A program made the translations under genes and the position numbers. A model generated the notes under the pieces. The model saw only the letters and a list, made by a program, of their open reading frames with translations, did not search any database and had not been told where the DNA came from. From NCBI GenBank assembly GCA_019055375.1, contig JAHQIW010007087.1, positions 227,663-291,662 of the forward strand: a stretch of DNA of 64,000 nucleotides, written 5' to 3'. Positions 1 to 11,439 of this stretch are shown here, one piece after another. The stretch's first letter is position 1. Each line of letters begins with the position of its first letter. The stretch comes from Parelaphostrongylus tenuis. Lineage: Eukaryota > Nematoda > Chromadorea > Rhabditida > Metastrongylidae.

Positions 1-36
1 ACAAAAATATAATTTCGAAATAGCTGATAATACCAC

Positions 37-3000
37 CTTAAAATCGTCGTCTCCAACTGCAGCACCATTTGCCAACGATTGCATAAATGATTTATTCTTT
101 TTTATATCGTCGATAGTGAGATGTTCACGTCTTTTTCTCGAAACTAATTTCATTCCATCCACCAAATAGAAATTCACGTTATAGTCGCCAATTTGTTCCT
201 AAGAGGTTGGAACGAATTGAAAAAATTATATAAATCTACGTAAAGAGCACAATTCTTGACCAATTGAACCATTGAAAAATATCTGATGCTTTTCCGTTAT
301 CCACCTCCACTTCCAGCTCTTAAGATAAACGTATTTCTGGTTGTTTTTAAAGTTTGCGTAGTCACTAGTTAGTTTAATTATCGAAGAATTTGAAAATGCA
401 CTTTATTTCTAGGTCCTTTTAATGCGTCAGAACAGCTAAAATTGTGTTCTCATTCATAATTTTTTCGCTAGACAAGAATTTTCCCCATAAACTTTTGAGA
501 ACCATTTGCTAGCATAAATCTCGAGTATTTAAATTATGTCCTTGCTTCTTAAAAAGGACTTCTTAGTGCGATGTAACAAATAAAACAAGATTGGGTTTCG
601 CGAACTTGGCACCGATAAAGCACGGTGGTTTGATGTGAATGTTGCGCTGAGCAAAACTTAACATTAATTTAGCTGCTACAGCGCACTGAAATGTCCTTTC
701 CTGAAACCAAATATATCATTGGCATTGCGGAGATTTGAGCTATCGAACGGTTACTATAATTCTAAAGGAAGTGCTTTCTTCAGCAATAAATAATTGAGTG
801 AGAAACATTATTTTGTTTTGTTGTTACGGTGAAAATATAAAGTCATTTGGGAAGTAAAACACCATTGATATTCTTGAGGTTTGACCTAAAGACACCTGCT
901 GAGGCCTGAAAAATCGAACGGTGTGCTTCTCTCAAGGAATCGAAAAAACAGTGATGATAACGAAAACAATCCGGATTTGTATTACCCAATTTTCTTTTGG
1001 CTTTTGCAGCGTAATAAGAAGCATTTTTTGAAAATTGAATACGTTATTGGAATTGCCAAGATTTAAGCTAATGAATGGTTGGTTTCTGAAAGTCTAAAGA
1101 AAAAGCTTTCTTCAGGGAAAGGTGTTTGAATGTGGAGCATAATTTCTATTTCTGCTGTTACAGCGCAATAATACAGTCATTTGAAATATGAAGCACATTT
1201 CCAACTTTTCGAGACTTGATCTATCGAACGATTATTCAAACATCAGAAAAACCAAAAAATACATTTTTTCCGAGGGCTGGAACTGGGAGCGGACGACGGA
1301 AAAGAACTACATATCTTCATAGAAAAACCACCATCCATTGGCGTAAGCTTCTCATAGTTATAGGTACATATATACATGAATATATACATGTATATTTGCA
1401 TATTTACACGTGCATATTTCCACATATACTATGTACATGTACATGTATATACACATTCGTATTTATATATGTGTATGTACGTGTACATATGCAAATATTA
1501 TGTGTACATATATATACGTACAAATACGTATACACAGCACATATGTATATTTTGTATAAACCTATGTTTATATCAGGCTGTTTCAACAGAAATTGCTCAA
1601 TTCTTCTTGAAAAAAGACTTAGAGAACGACTGGAATAACGGAAATAATAAAATAATGTTATTACCTCCCTTGCATGCTTGAAAAGCCATCCAGAAAAGGC
1701 TTGCCGAAACGTTATTGTCTTTGTCGACATCTAAAAACTCTTGCGTAAGAAACGAATGGACTTGAGTTGTAGATGGGAGATACTTTGGATAGAACTCTCG
1801 CTTAACATTGCAATCACTATTAAATTCAAGGACATAAAAAAATTTTACGCCTACCAGGCCTAAATTGCAAATGAAACTTCTATTTGATCCGAAACAAATC
1901 CAGAACTGCGTACCTGAGCAGAAACAATGTCGGACGACATAAGAACGTCAACCTCCTCGTCGACTTCTGCTTCGGACTCCTCATGGCGCACCCGTTGGAA
2001 CACTTGAACATTCATTTCGATTAAATAAAACACAAAAAATCGTTGTTACAATTCTGAACAGACTAACAGAGGCAAATCACAACACAGTGATACTTATCTT
2101 CGAATTGTTGTCCATAATTATCAACTCGTCGGACTCATGCTGAGCTGTGGCGTTGAAAAGGAATGATATATCCCCACGTTCCCATCGACGTTCACTAAAA
2201 GAATCCAAATAGGAAGGGAAAGTGGAATTGTAGAATTGTTAGAAAAAAGGACAAACAAACTGACTTGTAACAAGCATAAAAATGTAAATATTTGAAAAAA
2301 AATCATACTTAAAATCAGCAAGTGTGGTGTCCATACGCAACAGAGTTCCTTTTTTGTAGATTTGGCAAACGTCTGATGGTAACATGCGAGAAAGAAGAGG
2401 AACTGAGAAGGAAAAAACTACGACCAATCATAGTGTAGAGCATAGATGTCAGAATGTGAATTAAAGGACTGATAGAATTTTTTAAGTCTTTAAAGAGGTC
2501 TCATATGGCATCTCGAGTGGTAGACAGACGTTTCGACGTTCTCGCACGCCTCATAAGTAACACGTGCCTCTCGGTCCACCTCTACTATATGTCAACTTAC
2601 CAGCAGTGAGCCATCGACTGAAAATCACTTTGGACCACAACATCGAGTGATCTTTTCACTTGACGTGGAGTTTTGGAGGTTCAGCGCCGATACCATTATT
2701 TTGGTTGTAGGGATGATTCGAAAGGCACGTGGTAGTGATGAGGCGTGGAAGACGCTGAAACGTACGTCTACTACCAAAATGCCATACCAGACCTCTTGAA
2801 AGACTTAAAACATTCTACCAGACTGCATTAATTCTTCAACCGAGCTCTCAAAAGAGCCGATTAGAAGGTAAACTAAATTTAAAAGCTATGACTGCACTGA
2901 CTCCAACTCTGAAAATCCCATTTCAGTTCGAGATAGAAGTCGCCGATGTCCTCCAACACTTTCACCAGATGTGATTTGCGTGATGAAAGTCCCATACGAG

Positions 3001-6000
3001 ACTGGGTTTTTAGTTTCCGTAACATTTCTGTGACTGAAAGAATAAACAAAATTGTAGAAAACCATTTGAATAACTCAACTGAATTAGACTATATGATCTG
3101 ATATAAAAGAAGTCTGGTAGTCACAACGAGGAATTATTCAAAACATATATACCGATGATGTTATTGATGTGCGAAAATTTTGAGTCAGCTGAGTTTCGAA
3201 CCTGCATTTCATTCTATCCGGGGCACGTGCTCTGACGCTATTGCACTACCGACGCCTGTTTTGCCACCACTCTTTCTACGCTACAACGCATCAACCTATC
3301 GATGGTGTAAAGGAGTTGACAATGCAACAGGTTAGAGCATAGAATACGGTAAGATACAACTTGAATAAGCCAAAAAAAAGATTCTTTTCTGTCATCTAGC
3401 GACAAATGAAGAAACAATCCCTTTCGCTAGACAAAGACTTTCCACTGCACTTGAAGTAATCATTCGAAAGCTTAAACCTACGGCTACTGCGCTGTGTGGC
3501 CTTCTTTGAAAAAGTCTTTTCATAATGCGTAGCAAAAATGATACATTTATGTTTCACACACGTACATTTCCTGCAGAACAGAGCACTTTTGACTAGCCGA
3601 TAGCTTGAGTTTCGCTGGTTCCAACGCTGTGCTTATTTTCCTGAGATACCACTTTATTGCAGTGTAGCAAGGAAAATAATTTTGAGTTCCACATAGGACA
3701 GCATTGATTCTCGACTAATGTATGGAGTGGGCGCAGGTTGGGGGAGGGGTGGGGGGATGCTGGCCGTGGATTCCATACGGTGATCGGTCGATCGCGTTAA
3801 CGCGTCACACGTGTGGAGCGCAAATTTTGCTCTTTAATTCGGAATTTTCCTCCACTTTGACTCTAACCCCAAACAACACACATGACTCTGATACTTGAAG
3901 ATTTTACCTATACTTTCATGCGCTTTTAATGCTTTCCGTGAATTACATGCGTGTAAATATGAAAGCGCACAGAGGGTGTAGAACATAATTCTATTTCGAA
4001 CGCTACACAATGATTAGGAGGTTCCAAAAAACGCCCACATAGCGTAGTAAGAAGAGATTTGAGCTTTCGAATGATTGCCAACTCTTATAAAAATTCTTGA
4101 GAGAAAGATAATAGAAAATAACCAGAAAATTGTAGTATTGAAAAAGCAAAGAGAATGAGCAGATCGAAAAGATCAACATACTTATTTGTCTATCACCATA
4201 ACTGACTGCTTCCATTAACGGATTCCAACCGTCGCAATTCTTCACCTTTACCGGAGCGTTATGTGCCAACAACAGAGCAGTCGCTTCTATGAAAACGTCT
4301 CCATAATTCAGAATATTACACAAGGAGATAAACAAATCTACTCGAGAACTTTACCACAAAATCTATTGAAGCAACCCTATGGTAGTTTTTTTTTTTTTGC
4401 TGATTTAGTTGATCCCATGAGGTTGGTAAATAGAAATCATTCGCCTAACGTTTCTATGAAGCGCGTGGTGCAGTGGTTAAAGGTTCTGTGTCAACGAGGT
4501 CAATGCTTCGATCCCGAGCAGGCTCAACAAATATTCCAGTCCTCGGGGGGTGGGTAAGCCGGCCCTAGACTTAGGTGGGAGGATACGCGGCACTGACTTG
4601 ACACATTGGTAGGCTACCGCGAGTCATTATTGAGGCCAGATATGCATTCAATCACTCCAGACAAAGCTAAAAATTGTAGGCGAATGCAAGACGCATTCCT
4701 CAAGGAATGGCCAACTTGAAGGCTTCATCATTCGAGGTTTCGACGTCTTCGTCTTCGTACATCACCTAGTGAGGTTCTTCATTCGAGCGGCGTTACGTCG
4801 ACGAAGATTCCACTCGATCGACAGCGAAGACGAAGAACACAATGAGGATGAACGGTAGTGGACAATCGACTAGATCTATCAGCTTTGAAGAAGATGAAAT
4901 CGTCAAAATAATGGCCTAACAAAGCTTATTTATCAACCATGTCGTATCAGTAGGTCGTTCCATAAGTTTACGACACTAGAGTGATAAACACCAAATTTAA
5001 TCAGAAATAATTAAATCTGCATGATTTTGGTATCGTTCAACTGCGCATTTTCTAGCAAATTTTTGATATACAACTTGCCTACATTTGTTTAAAGATGGAG
5101 CTGTCGTGGGAACAAATTCGCTTGCTATTGATACATGAATGGCGCCTAGGGGAAAATGCTAGTGAAGCGACTCGCAAGATAATGGAACCTCCTGTGGACG
5201 ACTTTAGCGCAACTGATCCTCCAGATTGTTCTCTCCAGCTTTGAACTTCGCGATCCACTTCTTATCCGTCCTTTCTCATACCGTTCCATCGCCACAAGCT
5301 CCATTAATCCAGCGCTCCCTTCACTAGCATTCTCCCAGTTCGTTCACGAGTAGCAAGCGAATTTGATCCCATGATGGATCCATTTCAAAGTAAGTATAGG
5401 CAAGTTGTATATCAAAATGTTCGCAAGAATATGCGCAATGGAACGACACAAAATCTGCAATCTTGATTACTTCTGGCTGACAAATTCCGTGTTTAATGCT
5501 TCAGCGCCAGAACTTATGGAGCAGTCTAATATCTAAGTCAGCAGAATACCTATGCTTTAGATTTCAAGTCTTTGAATGGAAAACATTCCCAGCTTCAATT
5601 CGTTTACACTAGAAGTTAGAACTAAGTAACTGGTGGGTTTCCACTGAATATTTGGAAAAACTGAGTTAGACTGGAGCAAAGTGAAACAATAACAATGTGT
5701 CATAGCAGAAAACCTTAATGATCGATGGAAAGAAAATAAAATATAACTGTTAGTAACCAGGAACTACGTGTTCTCTACTAAAGAATTTACATCGCAAAAA
5801 TATGTTGCTAATGATCTTCACCACTTCAGAAAAAAAGCAAATTTCATATATATATATGTAGGTATATGTATATATATATATACCTAGTAATGAAGAATTG
5901 TGTGCAAAACTTTCGCGCTAGGCGGAACTAGAACCTGCACCTTACTCTTTCCGGGAGAGTGCTCTGTCCGCTGTACTACCGGCGCTCATTTTGCACAACA

Positions 6001-8492
6001 CTCTTTCTAAGCTACAGCACATCTATCCGTCAACCGCCAGCCGTCAAGAGCCTGGGCCAGGTAGTCAGTCTCGACATTGAACCGAATGACGCTGACACGT
6101 ATTGGGTATTGAAGATCAAATGAAATTGTTTTTATTTAACCGCTCTAAAGAGTGGGGTGCAAAAATTTTGCGTCAGGCTAGATTACAACCCGCAGCTTAC
6201 TCTTTCCCGGAGCGCGTGCTCTAATTTTGCACAACACTCTTTCTACGCTATAATGAAGTTCCTTAGTAAGATAATGAAATCAAAGAAGATGGGGAAGAAT
6301 AAGAATAATAAGGGAACAGACCTCTGTGACCAAGCATTGTTGATATGTGAAGCGCCGTATTTCCATGCATATCCTGCTCGTACAGACTACGCCCTGAAAG
6401 ATCTTCGTGAAAAATTTAATGTCAACATAATATCCAAGACCGACTGTCTATTAATCTCGACATGCTTCAGTAATTCGTCATTTTCTTTCATTACCAAAGA
6501 CGAGGTCTTATAACACTATCTATTCAAACAGCTGACATTTCGGCACTTTCGCTTTCTTCAGAGCGTGGAAGGATTAAGTTGTCCACAATCCAGTCACTCA
6601 GACACCTCCATTACTCTTTTAGATTTGTTCCCTGATGATTTTTCTGATCTGGGCGACTGCTTTTAAAAGGTAATGGAGGTGCCAACTGACTGCATTGTGG
6701 ACAACCTGATCCATCCAGGCTCTGAAGAAGGCTAAAGTGCCAAAATGTCAGCTCTCTGGATAAATAATATTATCCCTTCGCGGACGACAGCGTGATAAAT
6801 ATCGCCATAGGCGCGCAATTTCCGTTGTTCAACAAGGATTTCCTTACTCATGATTATTATTAGAGCCAACATGTCATGTAGTCAGTTATATAGCAAGCTT
6901 ATTGAGCCCGACTAATGAGACCGTCAAGGTCGATACACGTGTATCTGGCTCTATAAGTTTGGCCTATAACAAACCACAGGACACGTTGGCTCAAATAATA
7001 ATTATGAGATATGCTGAAATTTGAGCGTGGTCTTGAGAAAACACTTGAAATGAGAGGTACAAATTTCCCTTTTTTCCGGAAAATATTATAGGTTCCTTAT
7101 CCAGCCTGATGGTACACGATTTTCTCTACAAGTCTGAGTACTTTTTGTTCATACATAACTCCTATGTGGAAAGAGAACTCCGAATGTGAAACGTAATTTC
7201 ATTTCTGCGCTCACAAAGCGCTGTGAAAACTCTTTCGAAAATCAGTTTAAGCGTCAAATTCGCCGAAATTTGGGCTGACAATGAGCCTAGTGTAGTTCAA
7301 TAGAAGGCGATTCACAACTTTCGCTGAGTAACTAAAGCAAACCGAGTGTGTAACATAATTTTTTTACTACAATGTATACGAAGGTCTTTGAAAAGACAAC
7401 CAAAGTGTCGAAATCCTAAGATTTGCGCTTTCGAAAAGTTACTTAAATTCTAGACAAAAAGCTTTGTTCAGCGAAGAAAGGTCTCTGAAATGATGAGGAT
7501 CACTTTGACCCTCATCGTTTGCAAGTGGTTATAAAAACTCGTGTCTAATTCAAGAAGATAATAAGAAATTACTATTATCATGAATTATGATCGACAGACT
7601 TTGAATATAAGTAAGAATCCAGCAGAGATATGCTTCCTGAAACTGAATTTTATCTCAAATTCTTGTCTATCAAGATATAGAACGAGTAAATCGATGTTGA
7701 AACCGGGATTTCACAAGCCTCGACAAAGATGACTGCCGAAATATTAACCGAATAGATGTTTCCTTCACATCAATCTCATTTCAGCTCAGTAATCTAGGTA
7801 CAGACTCAATACGTGGACTCTAAATTACAAAGAGATGAAAGGAAAAAGGGTAAGCTCTCGACGCTGATCAATCTCCGTAGAAGACCTCCTCCACTCGTAG
7901 CTTTGTTTGCAAGGATTAAATGCATATATGGGCTTTACAATGACTGGCGGTGGCCTACCGACGTACAACACTTTAAGTCCCATGCAGCACGTTTGGTTCC
8001 GAGCCCGCGCGACGTTAAATCTCACTCAGCTACTGTAAAGGCGGCGTCACGATTCGTGGGAAAGCGGGCAGACAGCCAGATGCGCATGCACAGACACGCA
8101 TATGCCGACTGTCTATCAAGGATGGTCCTCAAAGCGATAAAGTCAGTGCTGCTATCCTCGCAAACAAGTCTGCTGCAAATTCACCGACTCCGGATGGATG
8201 GAAGGCTTCGTGAGCTCTGAGCTGGGGATCGAACCATGGACCATCAATAGATCGGTCACGTGTGTCGCACACGCCTTTCTTATCGATGCGCTACACGCGC
8301 AGTTCGATGGGGAAATATGCATAAAAAAGAAGCTAGAAAAGGAAATGCGGATGAATCTCCTGGAGCACGAACACAATTCTACCGAAATGAGCGGAAGAAC
8401 CGACCTGCTTCGATGAGTTGAGCGATTGACTGCACATCGTTGAAGAATGCCGCTTTATGCAACGGATGCGTTTCCATATCACTAGCGGTCAT
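37..8492 (-). CDS. ANKRD13C: ANKRD13C-like ankyrin-repeat protein, 9 exons, 3' end off the window
   Basis: Exons in gene order: 8405-8492 (ATG at 8492-8490), 6322-6393, 4182-4286, 2902-3033, 2309-2402, 2094-2194, 1914-2002, 1665-1730, 37-198. All junctions are in phase: 909 nt, 303 codons, no stop. Visible landmarks: HPLHKAAF, DMHGNTALHISTMLGH and LLLAHNAPVKVKN...GWNPLMEAVSYGDRQ (ankyrin repeats, residues about 9-95); DFYLELKWDFQSW; PLLSRMLPSDVCQIYKKG; ERGDISFLFNA; EEVDVLMSSDI; FSGWLF; YLVDGMKLVSRKRREHL. Order and wording match the vertebrate ANKRD13C family from N-terminus to about two thirds of its length; the N-terminus is much shorter than in mammals. Family knowledge: ANKRD13C is an endoplasmic-reticulum-associated protein acting as a chaperone-like factor for some GPCRs. 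It has no catalytic residues. The C-terminal third should lie beyond base 1. Introns carry many mobile elements. Confidence in identity is high; exon edges are read by eye. Confidence 0.88.
370..1290. repeat. Inverted subrepeat element, locus 1
   Basis: Units of about 145-190 bp containing a 'TGTTACAGCGCAATAA' block, an 'ATTTGAGCTATCGAACG' block and a 'GTGTGAAACATAATTTT' block. Units read in minus orientation at about 370-600 and in plus orientation at about 640-1290, with a short GC-richer centre. Related loci are at 3.4-4.1, 9.3-10.6, 16.7-17.9 and 44.3-45.0 kb. It lies in the intron between exons at 37-198 and 1665-1730 of the ANKRD13C-like gene. Confidence 0.6.
1363..1560. repeat. Low-complexity purine/pyrimidine-alternating tract (TATACATG type)
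   Basis: Alternating TA/CA/TG dinucleotides with recurring ATATACATGTA words. It generates spurious Tyr/Cys/Ile-rich reading frames on both strands. Intronic. Confidence 0.8.
2467..2823. mobile_element. MITE-C copy 1, terminal inverted repeats, intronic
   Basis: Left end near 2467 and right end near 2823 are inverted copies over roughly 60-70 bp; the core shared by both ends is AAGTCTTTCAAGAGGTCTGG followed by ATGGCATCTC (one arm slightly diverged). About 357 bp, no coding capacity. It fills most of the 2403-2901 intron of the ANKRD13C-like gene. A second copy is in intron 10 of the rhamnose gene (41311-41743) and one arm is at about 45003-45180. Confidence 0.7.
3172..3300 (-). repeat. SINE-B copy (tRNA-like head)
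   Basis: Minus-strand tRNA-like head with an A-box-like segment (GTCGGTAGTGCAATAGCG) and a B-box-like segment (GGTTCGAAACTC), flanked by TTTTGC / GCAAAA-like ends. It belongs to a family with copies at 5893, 6150, 11602, 12050, 16152, 41886 and 56648. Confidence 0.6.
3395..4080. repeat. Inverted subrepeat element, locus 2
   Basis: Minus-oriented subrepeats at about 3400-3700, a G/C-rich core (GGGGGAGGGGTGGGGGG near 3740, then GATCGGTCGATCGCG), then a plus-oriented unit at about 3940-4080. It aligns over roughly 680 bp with 44290-45000. It lies in the ANKRD13C-like intron 3034-4181. Confidence 0.6.
4458..4712 (+). repeat. SINE-A copy, diverged
   Basis: tRNA-like head with A box GTGGTGCAGTGGTTAAAGG and B box GCTTCGATCCCGAG, followed by the family body (ACCGCGAGTCATT, GGCCAGATATGCATTCAATC). 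The ATCC-rich tail is lost. Intronic in the ANKRD13C-like gene. Confidence 0.7.
4951..5528. mobile_element. Palindromic mariner relic (two inverted transposase 5' ends)
   Basis: Ends TAGGTCGTTCCATAAGTT and (reverse) TAGACTGCTCCATAAGTT mark long inverted repeats. The plus arm encodes 5095-5244, beginning MELSWEQIRLLLIHEW. The minus arm read from about 5380 downward begins MDPSWDQIRLLLVNEL and continues, across stops, through INGACGDGTV, KKWIAKFKAGENNLED and SRPQEV. Both are the N-terminal helix-turn-helix region of a mariner transposase. No DDD catalytic part is present. It is a dead, foldback derivative. Confidence 0.7.
5848..5885. repeat. (TA)n-type microsatellite
   Basis: Alternating TA tract broken by GTAGGTATATGTA, directly before a SINE-B copy. 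Confidence 0.8.
5893..6010 (-). repeat. SINE-B copy
   Basis: tRNA-like head on the minus strand (GCCGGTAGTACAGCGG; GGTTCTAGTTCCGCC), ending in the family motif TTTTGCACAACACTCTTTCT on the plus strand. Confidence 0.65.
6150..6255 (-). repeat. SINE-B copy, truncated head
   Basis: Starts AGAGTGGGGTGCAAAAATTT and ends TTTTGCACAACACTCTTTCT on the plus strand; the A-box half of the tRNA-like head is deleted. Confidence 0.6.
6521..6766. mobile_element. Foldback MITE with ~105-bp arms
   Basis: Left arm about 6521-6626 and right arm about 6661-6766 are inverted copies (shared CAGCTGACATTT, GGCACTTT, TTGTCCACAAT, CACCTCCATTAC). There is a short loop between them and no coding capacity. It is in intron 1 of the ANKRD13C-like gene. 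Confidence 0.7.
6846..7062. mobile_element. FBR foldback element copy (short form)
   Basis: Inverted pair around ATTATTAGAGCCAACATGTC and GACACGTTGGCTCAAATAAT, with GTCAAGGTCGATACACGTGT between, then the family end TTTGAGCGTGGTCTTGAGAA. Full-length relatives are at 31493-31935, about 45340-45752 and 47952-48385. Confidence 0.65.
7130..7520 (+). repeat. Subrepeat array, plus orientation only (locus 3)
   Basis: Two to three units of the ~150-bp subrepeat (GAATGTGAAACGTAATTTC, AAAGCGCTGTGAAAA, AAGCTTTGTTCAGCGAAGAA). No minus arm is recognised here. Confidence 0.5.
7843..8312 (-). repeat. SINE-A copy split by a ~170-bp GC-rich insertion
   Basis: Tail half 7843-7970 (AAGCTCTCGACGCTGATCAA) and head half about 8141-8312 (B box ATCGAACCATGGAC, A-box side GATGCGCTACACGCG) are in family order. 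The intervening 7971-8140 does not match the family. Intron 1 of the ANKRD13C-like gene. Confidence 0.6.
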
Positions 8493-8522
8493 TTTTCTTT
8501 TCTAGCGGCTTCCGTGACGGAT

Positions 8523-8540
8523 CTGTAGGAAGAAAAAAGG
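8523..8540 (-). other. Candidate trans-splice (or 5'UTR intron) acceptor of the ANKRD13C-like gene
   Basis: On the minus strand a long pyrimidine tract ends in CTACAG at 8523, 30 nt upstream of the ATG. This is the strongest acceptor near the start. In nematodes such a site commonly receives a spliced leader; a 5'UTR intron would look the same. Confidence 0.4.
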
Positions 8541-8879
8541 ATAGAGAAAAAGAAGGAAAAGAAAGAGCAAAAACGTAAAAAGCGTGAAAACTAGGCTCTA
8601 TTACGTTCAAAAAAAAAACTAGAGCAGAAAATCAGAGATTGAAAAAATTAGAAACAAAATTAAAACTAGGAGATTGAAACAAGATATTGTGAGAGGAAAT
8701 ATTTTCTAAAAACAGTACGACATTGTGAGACGAGCCGTTCTTCATAAGATCGACCAAATCGTGGTGAATGACATGGAAAGGTCCTACCTCGGCAAGGACA
8801 AGTATCTATACGGAACTCTGGCAGACCTTACCGAGAGCCTAATCCTACCAAGATAGTGATACTAGTAACTGATTATTTA
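8541..8879. other. No feature recognised
   Basis: A-rich stretch (many AGAAAAAG words) upstream of the ANKRD13C-like start. It could contain the promoter, but I see no identifiable element. Confidence 0.5.
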
Positions 8880-9012
8880 AAAGGAGTATCAACCCGTTCG
8901 GCACCGCGTGTACCCGTTTCGATGCACCGCTCACCGTGTCGCGTACGCAATTTGTACTGGAGCGCGCCGCGTGCTGGGTAGTTTGAATTGGCGCGCGCCA
9001 TATTAGAAAAAT
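8880..9012. other. CpG-rich block upstream of the ANKRD13C-like gene
   Basis: A sharply GC- and CpG-rich stretch (CACCGCGTGTACCCG, GAGCGCGCCGCGTGC, GGCGCGCGCCAT) within AT-rich surroundings, about 360-490 bp upstream of the start codon. It may be a promoter-associated element or an interspersed repeat; nothing decides between them. Confidence 0.3.
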
Positions 9013-9329
9013 TAGGGAATATGGTTTGTACTGTGGGCAAAATGATGTGGGAGCTGGAGGAAAAACCAGCTAGCGGATTTTCACTGTCGCCATCATGTGT
9101 CATCAAATTGTCTGTGCAACCAGAAGAAAAAGCTCGTTAGAAAGCAATCAATACGTATTTTATCAATACAGCTTTGAATTCAAAGATATCTCGCAGGGCG
9201 ACATCAAAGAAAAATCCGGATCTATGTGGCGGGGAATTTTTTTGAGAGTTTAAAAAGAGAAGCTTTACATAGGTATATATTCGGGGCCATTTAGTACTGT
9301 GAATTTAGTCACATTTTTTTGATCTCCCC

Positions 9330-10570
9330 TCTCACACAAATCGAAGCTCATAACACTGAATCTCTGGGCTTTTTTCATTGAGCAAGGCTTCTTTTATGTG
9401 GAATTTGAGTAATCATTCAAAAGAGTAAACTAGAGAATTCCAATACATTGCTTAGTTTCCAAAAGATCCCTGTAGTACGCTGTAGCAGTAAGATTATAAC
9501 CACGTTTCATACTCGGTTTGCCTTATTTGCTCAGCTAAAGTCTCTGGTACGCTGTTTATTGAATTGCACTAAGCTCATTCGATAGCGTAAATCTCGTAGA
9601 ATTTCAAGCTTAAACTGACTCTCAAAAAGGTTTTCATAGAGTATTGTAGGAGCAAAAATAAAATTACGTTTCACATTCGGAATTTCCTTTGCATATAGGA
9701 GTTGAATATGCACAAAAAAAGTACACAAGCTGTTGAGAAAGTCATGTTTTACCGGAGCGTTACAAAAAACCTGAAGTGTTTACCGGAACAAAGGGAGAAA
9801 ATTCGAACTTGTATATTATACGGCGGCAAATCTATAAACCGATGTCATTCGCTGGGCAGGGACTTTTCATAAAAGTATTCATATTCATTCGGAAGCTTAA
9901 ATCTCTGGCTAGAGCCATACGTAACCAGCTTTCAAAAGACCACTTTATGACGCTGTAAAATCCAGAATAAAATTACGTTACACACTTGCCTTTCGCCTTC
10001 ATTGTTACCAAGCGTATAATTCGCAGGAAGCACGAAAAGCATTTCATCGTTTAAAAAACTTTTCGTAGAATCAGAATTCTACGGTTTATCTAAAATTTCC
10101 AACGATGTGGTAAAAAAGTCCTCAATTGAATCACAATATTTCAAAACGCGATCGATCGCCCCGCCCCTGCTCCGTGATTCAGCCGGTAAACAAGGTCGTC
10201 GAAAATGTGGAATTCGATCGACTTTCCCTGCTAAACGGCATTTCCAGAAAATAAGCACAACGTTGGAATCATAGAAACTTACGACATCCTATGATTGCTA
10301 ATGATCTAAAGAAAGAGCTTTGTCCGGCGAAGTCTAAAGCACAAATCTCTTCTTTCTCCTATAGCGCTATGAAAAGAGCTTTTCCAAGAAGCGAACACAT
10401 CTTTGAGTTCTTCGAAATCTGTGCTATCGAACGACTACTAGAATTCTGAGCAAGGATTTTTAGCCACGCAAATATAAGCGAGATAAGAAAAGAAAAACAC
10501 ACTGTTGTGTGAAACATAATTTTATTTTGGACTTTACAGCTCTATAAATGGATGTTTTCAGAAACCGACC
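9330..10570. repeat. Inverted subrepeat element, locus 4
   Basis: Minus-oriented units about 9330-10130 (CGCTGTAGCAGTAAGA, ACGTTTCACACTCGG-like), a core with GCGATCGATCGCCCCGCCCC at 10147-10166, then plus-oriented units about 10240-10570 (TGTGCTATCGAACGACTACT, GTGTGAAACATAATTTTATT). Confidence 0.6.
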
Positions 10571-10929
10571 ACGTACGGCTCTAGCCAGTGACACAAACTT
10601 TTCAATGATTACTGATACTCCACTGGAAAGTTCCTGTCCAGCAAATGAGATCGGTTTATATATTTGTCACCGTCTAACCTCCATAAGTACAAAAAGTTTT
10701 TGTCGAAGAGCGAAAATCGCGAGCCATTGGCGATATCGATTATGTTGCCGTTCGCAGCATAAAGAATGTACTTGCTGTTACAGCAACAAGGATAGAATTT
10801 CGCATTAGGAGTAGATGTCGACTGATGTCTTGATGAACTCCTGTTCTACGTCGTTTCTATGGACGGGGAAAGTTTACCTCCTCTTTTTTTGTGTGTTTTA
10901 GTAGGTCCTTTAATAACTTAATTGTTGAA

Positions 10930-11231
10930 TAAAAAGGATAAAGGACGAAGCTCTCGGCGTTGATCAATCCCTGAGGGATGCGCCACGCATTTGACTTCAA
11001 TTTTTGACTTCGTTTGAGGTGATTGATTGCATATCTGGCCTTTACAATGACTCCCGGTGGCTCCCGCTAAACCGAGTCAATGCTGCTTATCCTCCCAGAT
11101 AAGTCTGAGACCGGTCTGGTACCAATTTACCGACCCCGGATGGATGGATGGCTTGGTGAGCCATGAGCGCGATCGAACCATTAACCTTGTGTGCGACGCA
11201 GAGCACCTCTAACCACTGCGCCACATGAGCT
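10930..11231 (-). repeat. SINE-A copy, near full length
   Basis: Minus orientation: tail AAAAAGGATAAAGG, body CTCTCGGCGTTGATCAATCC, GGCCTTTACAATGACTC, CCAGATAAGTCTGAGACC, head with B box GATCGAACCATTAACC and A box ACCACTGCGCCACATG. It resembles the 24807-25110 copy throughout. Confidence 0.85.
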
Positions 11232-11439
11232 CAATTGTCGAATACTTTACTAAAATTCAAGTGCAAATGAAGAAGCTCAGGGAGAGATCGTCCTAAGTAA
11301 CTTTATAGAAGTGCGGATTGCTTGTCCTCTCCGCTCTAAACGACACGAATCCCATCCCTTATAGAATGATTTATCTCGCTTTTCCTCGTATATTTTCCAC
11401 TATTTGGAGAAAAAAATGTTCATATTATTTATTTTCATA

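Noticed and set aside
4261..4557. Plus-strand open frame across the ankyrin exon
   Set aside because: Shadow of the minus-strand exon 4182-4286 plus a SINE-A head.
6157..6513. 118-codon plus-strand open frame that reads like a protein
   Set aside because: It is the antisense shadow of ANKRD13C-like exon 2 (6322-6393, minus strand, HGNTALH) joined to SINE-B sequence.
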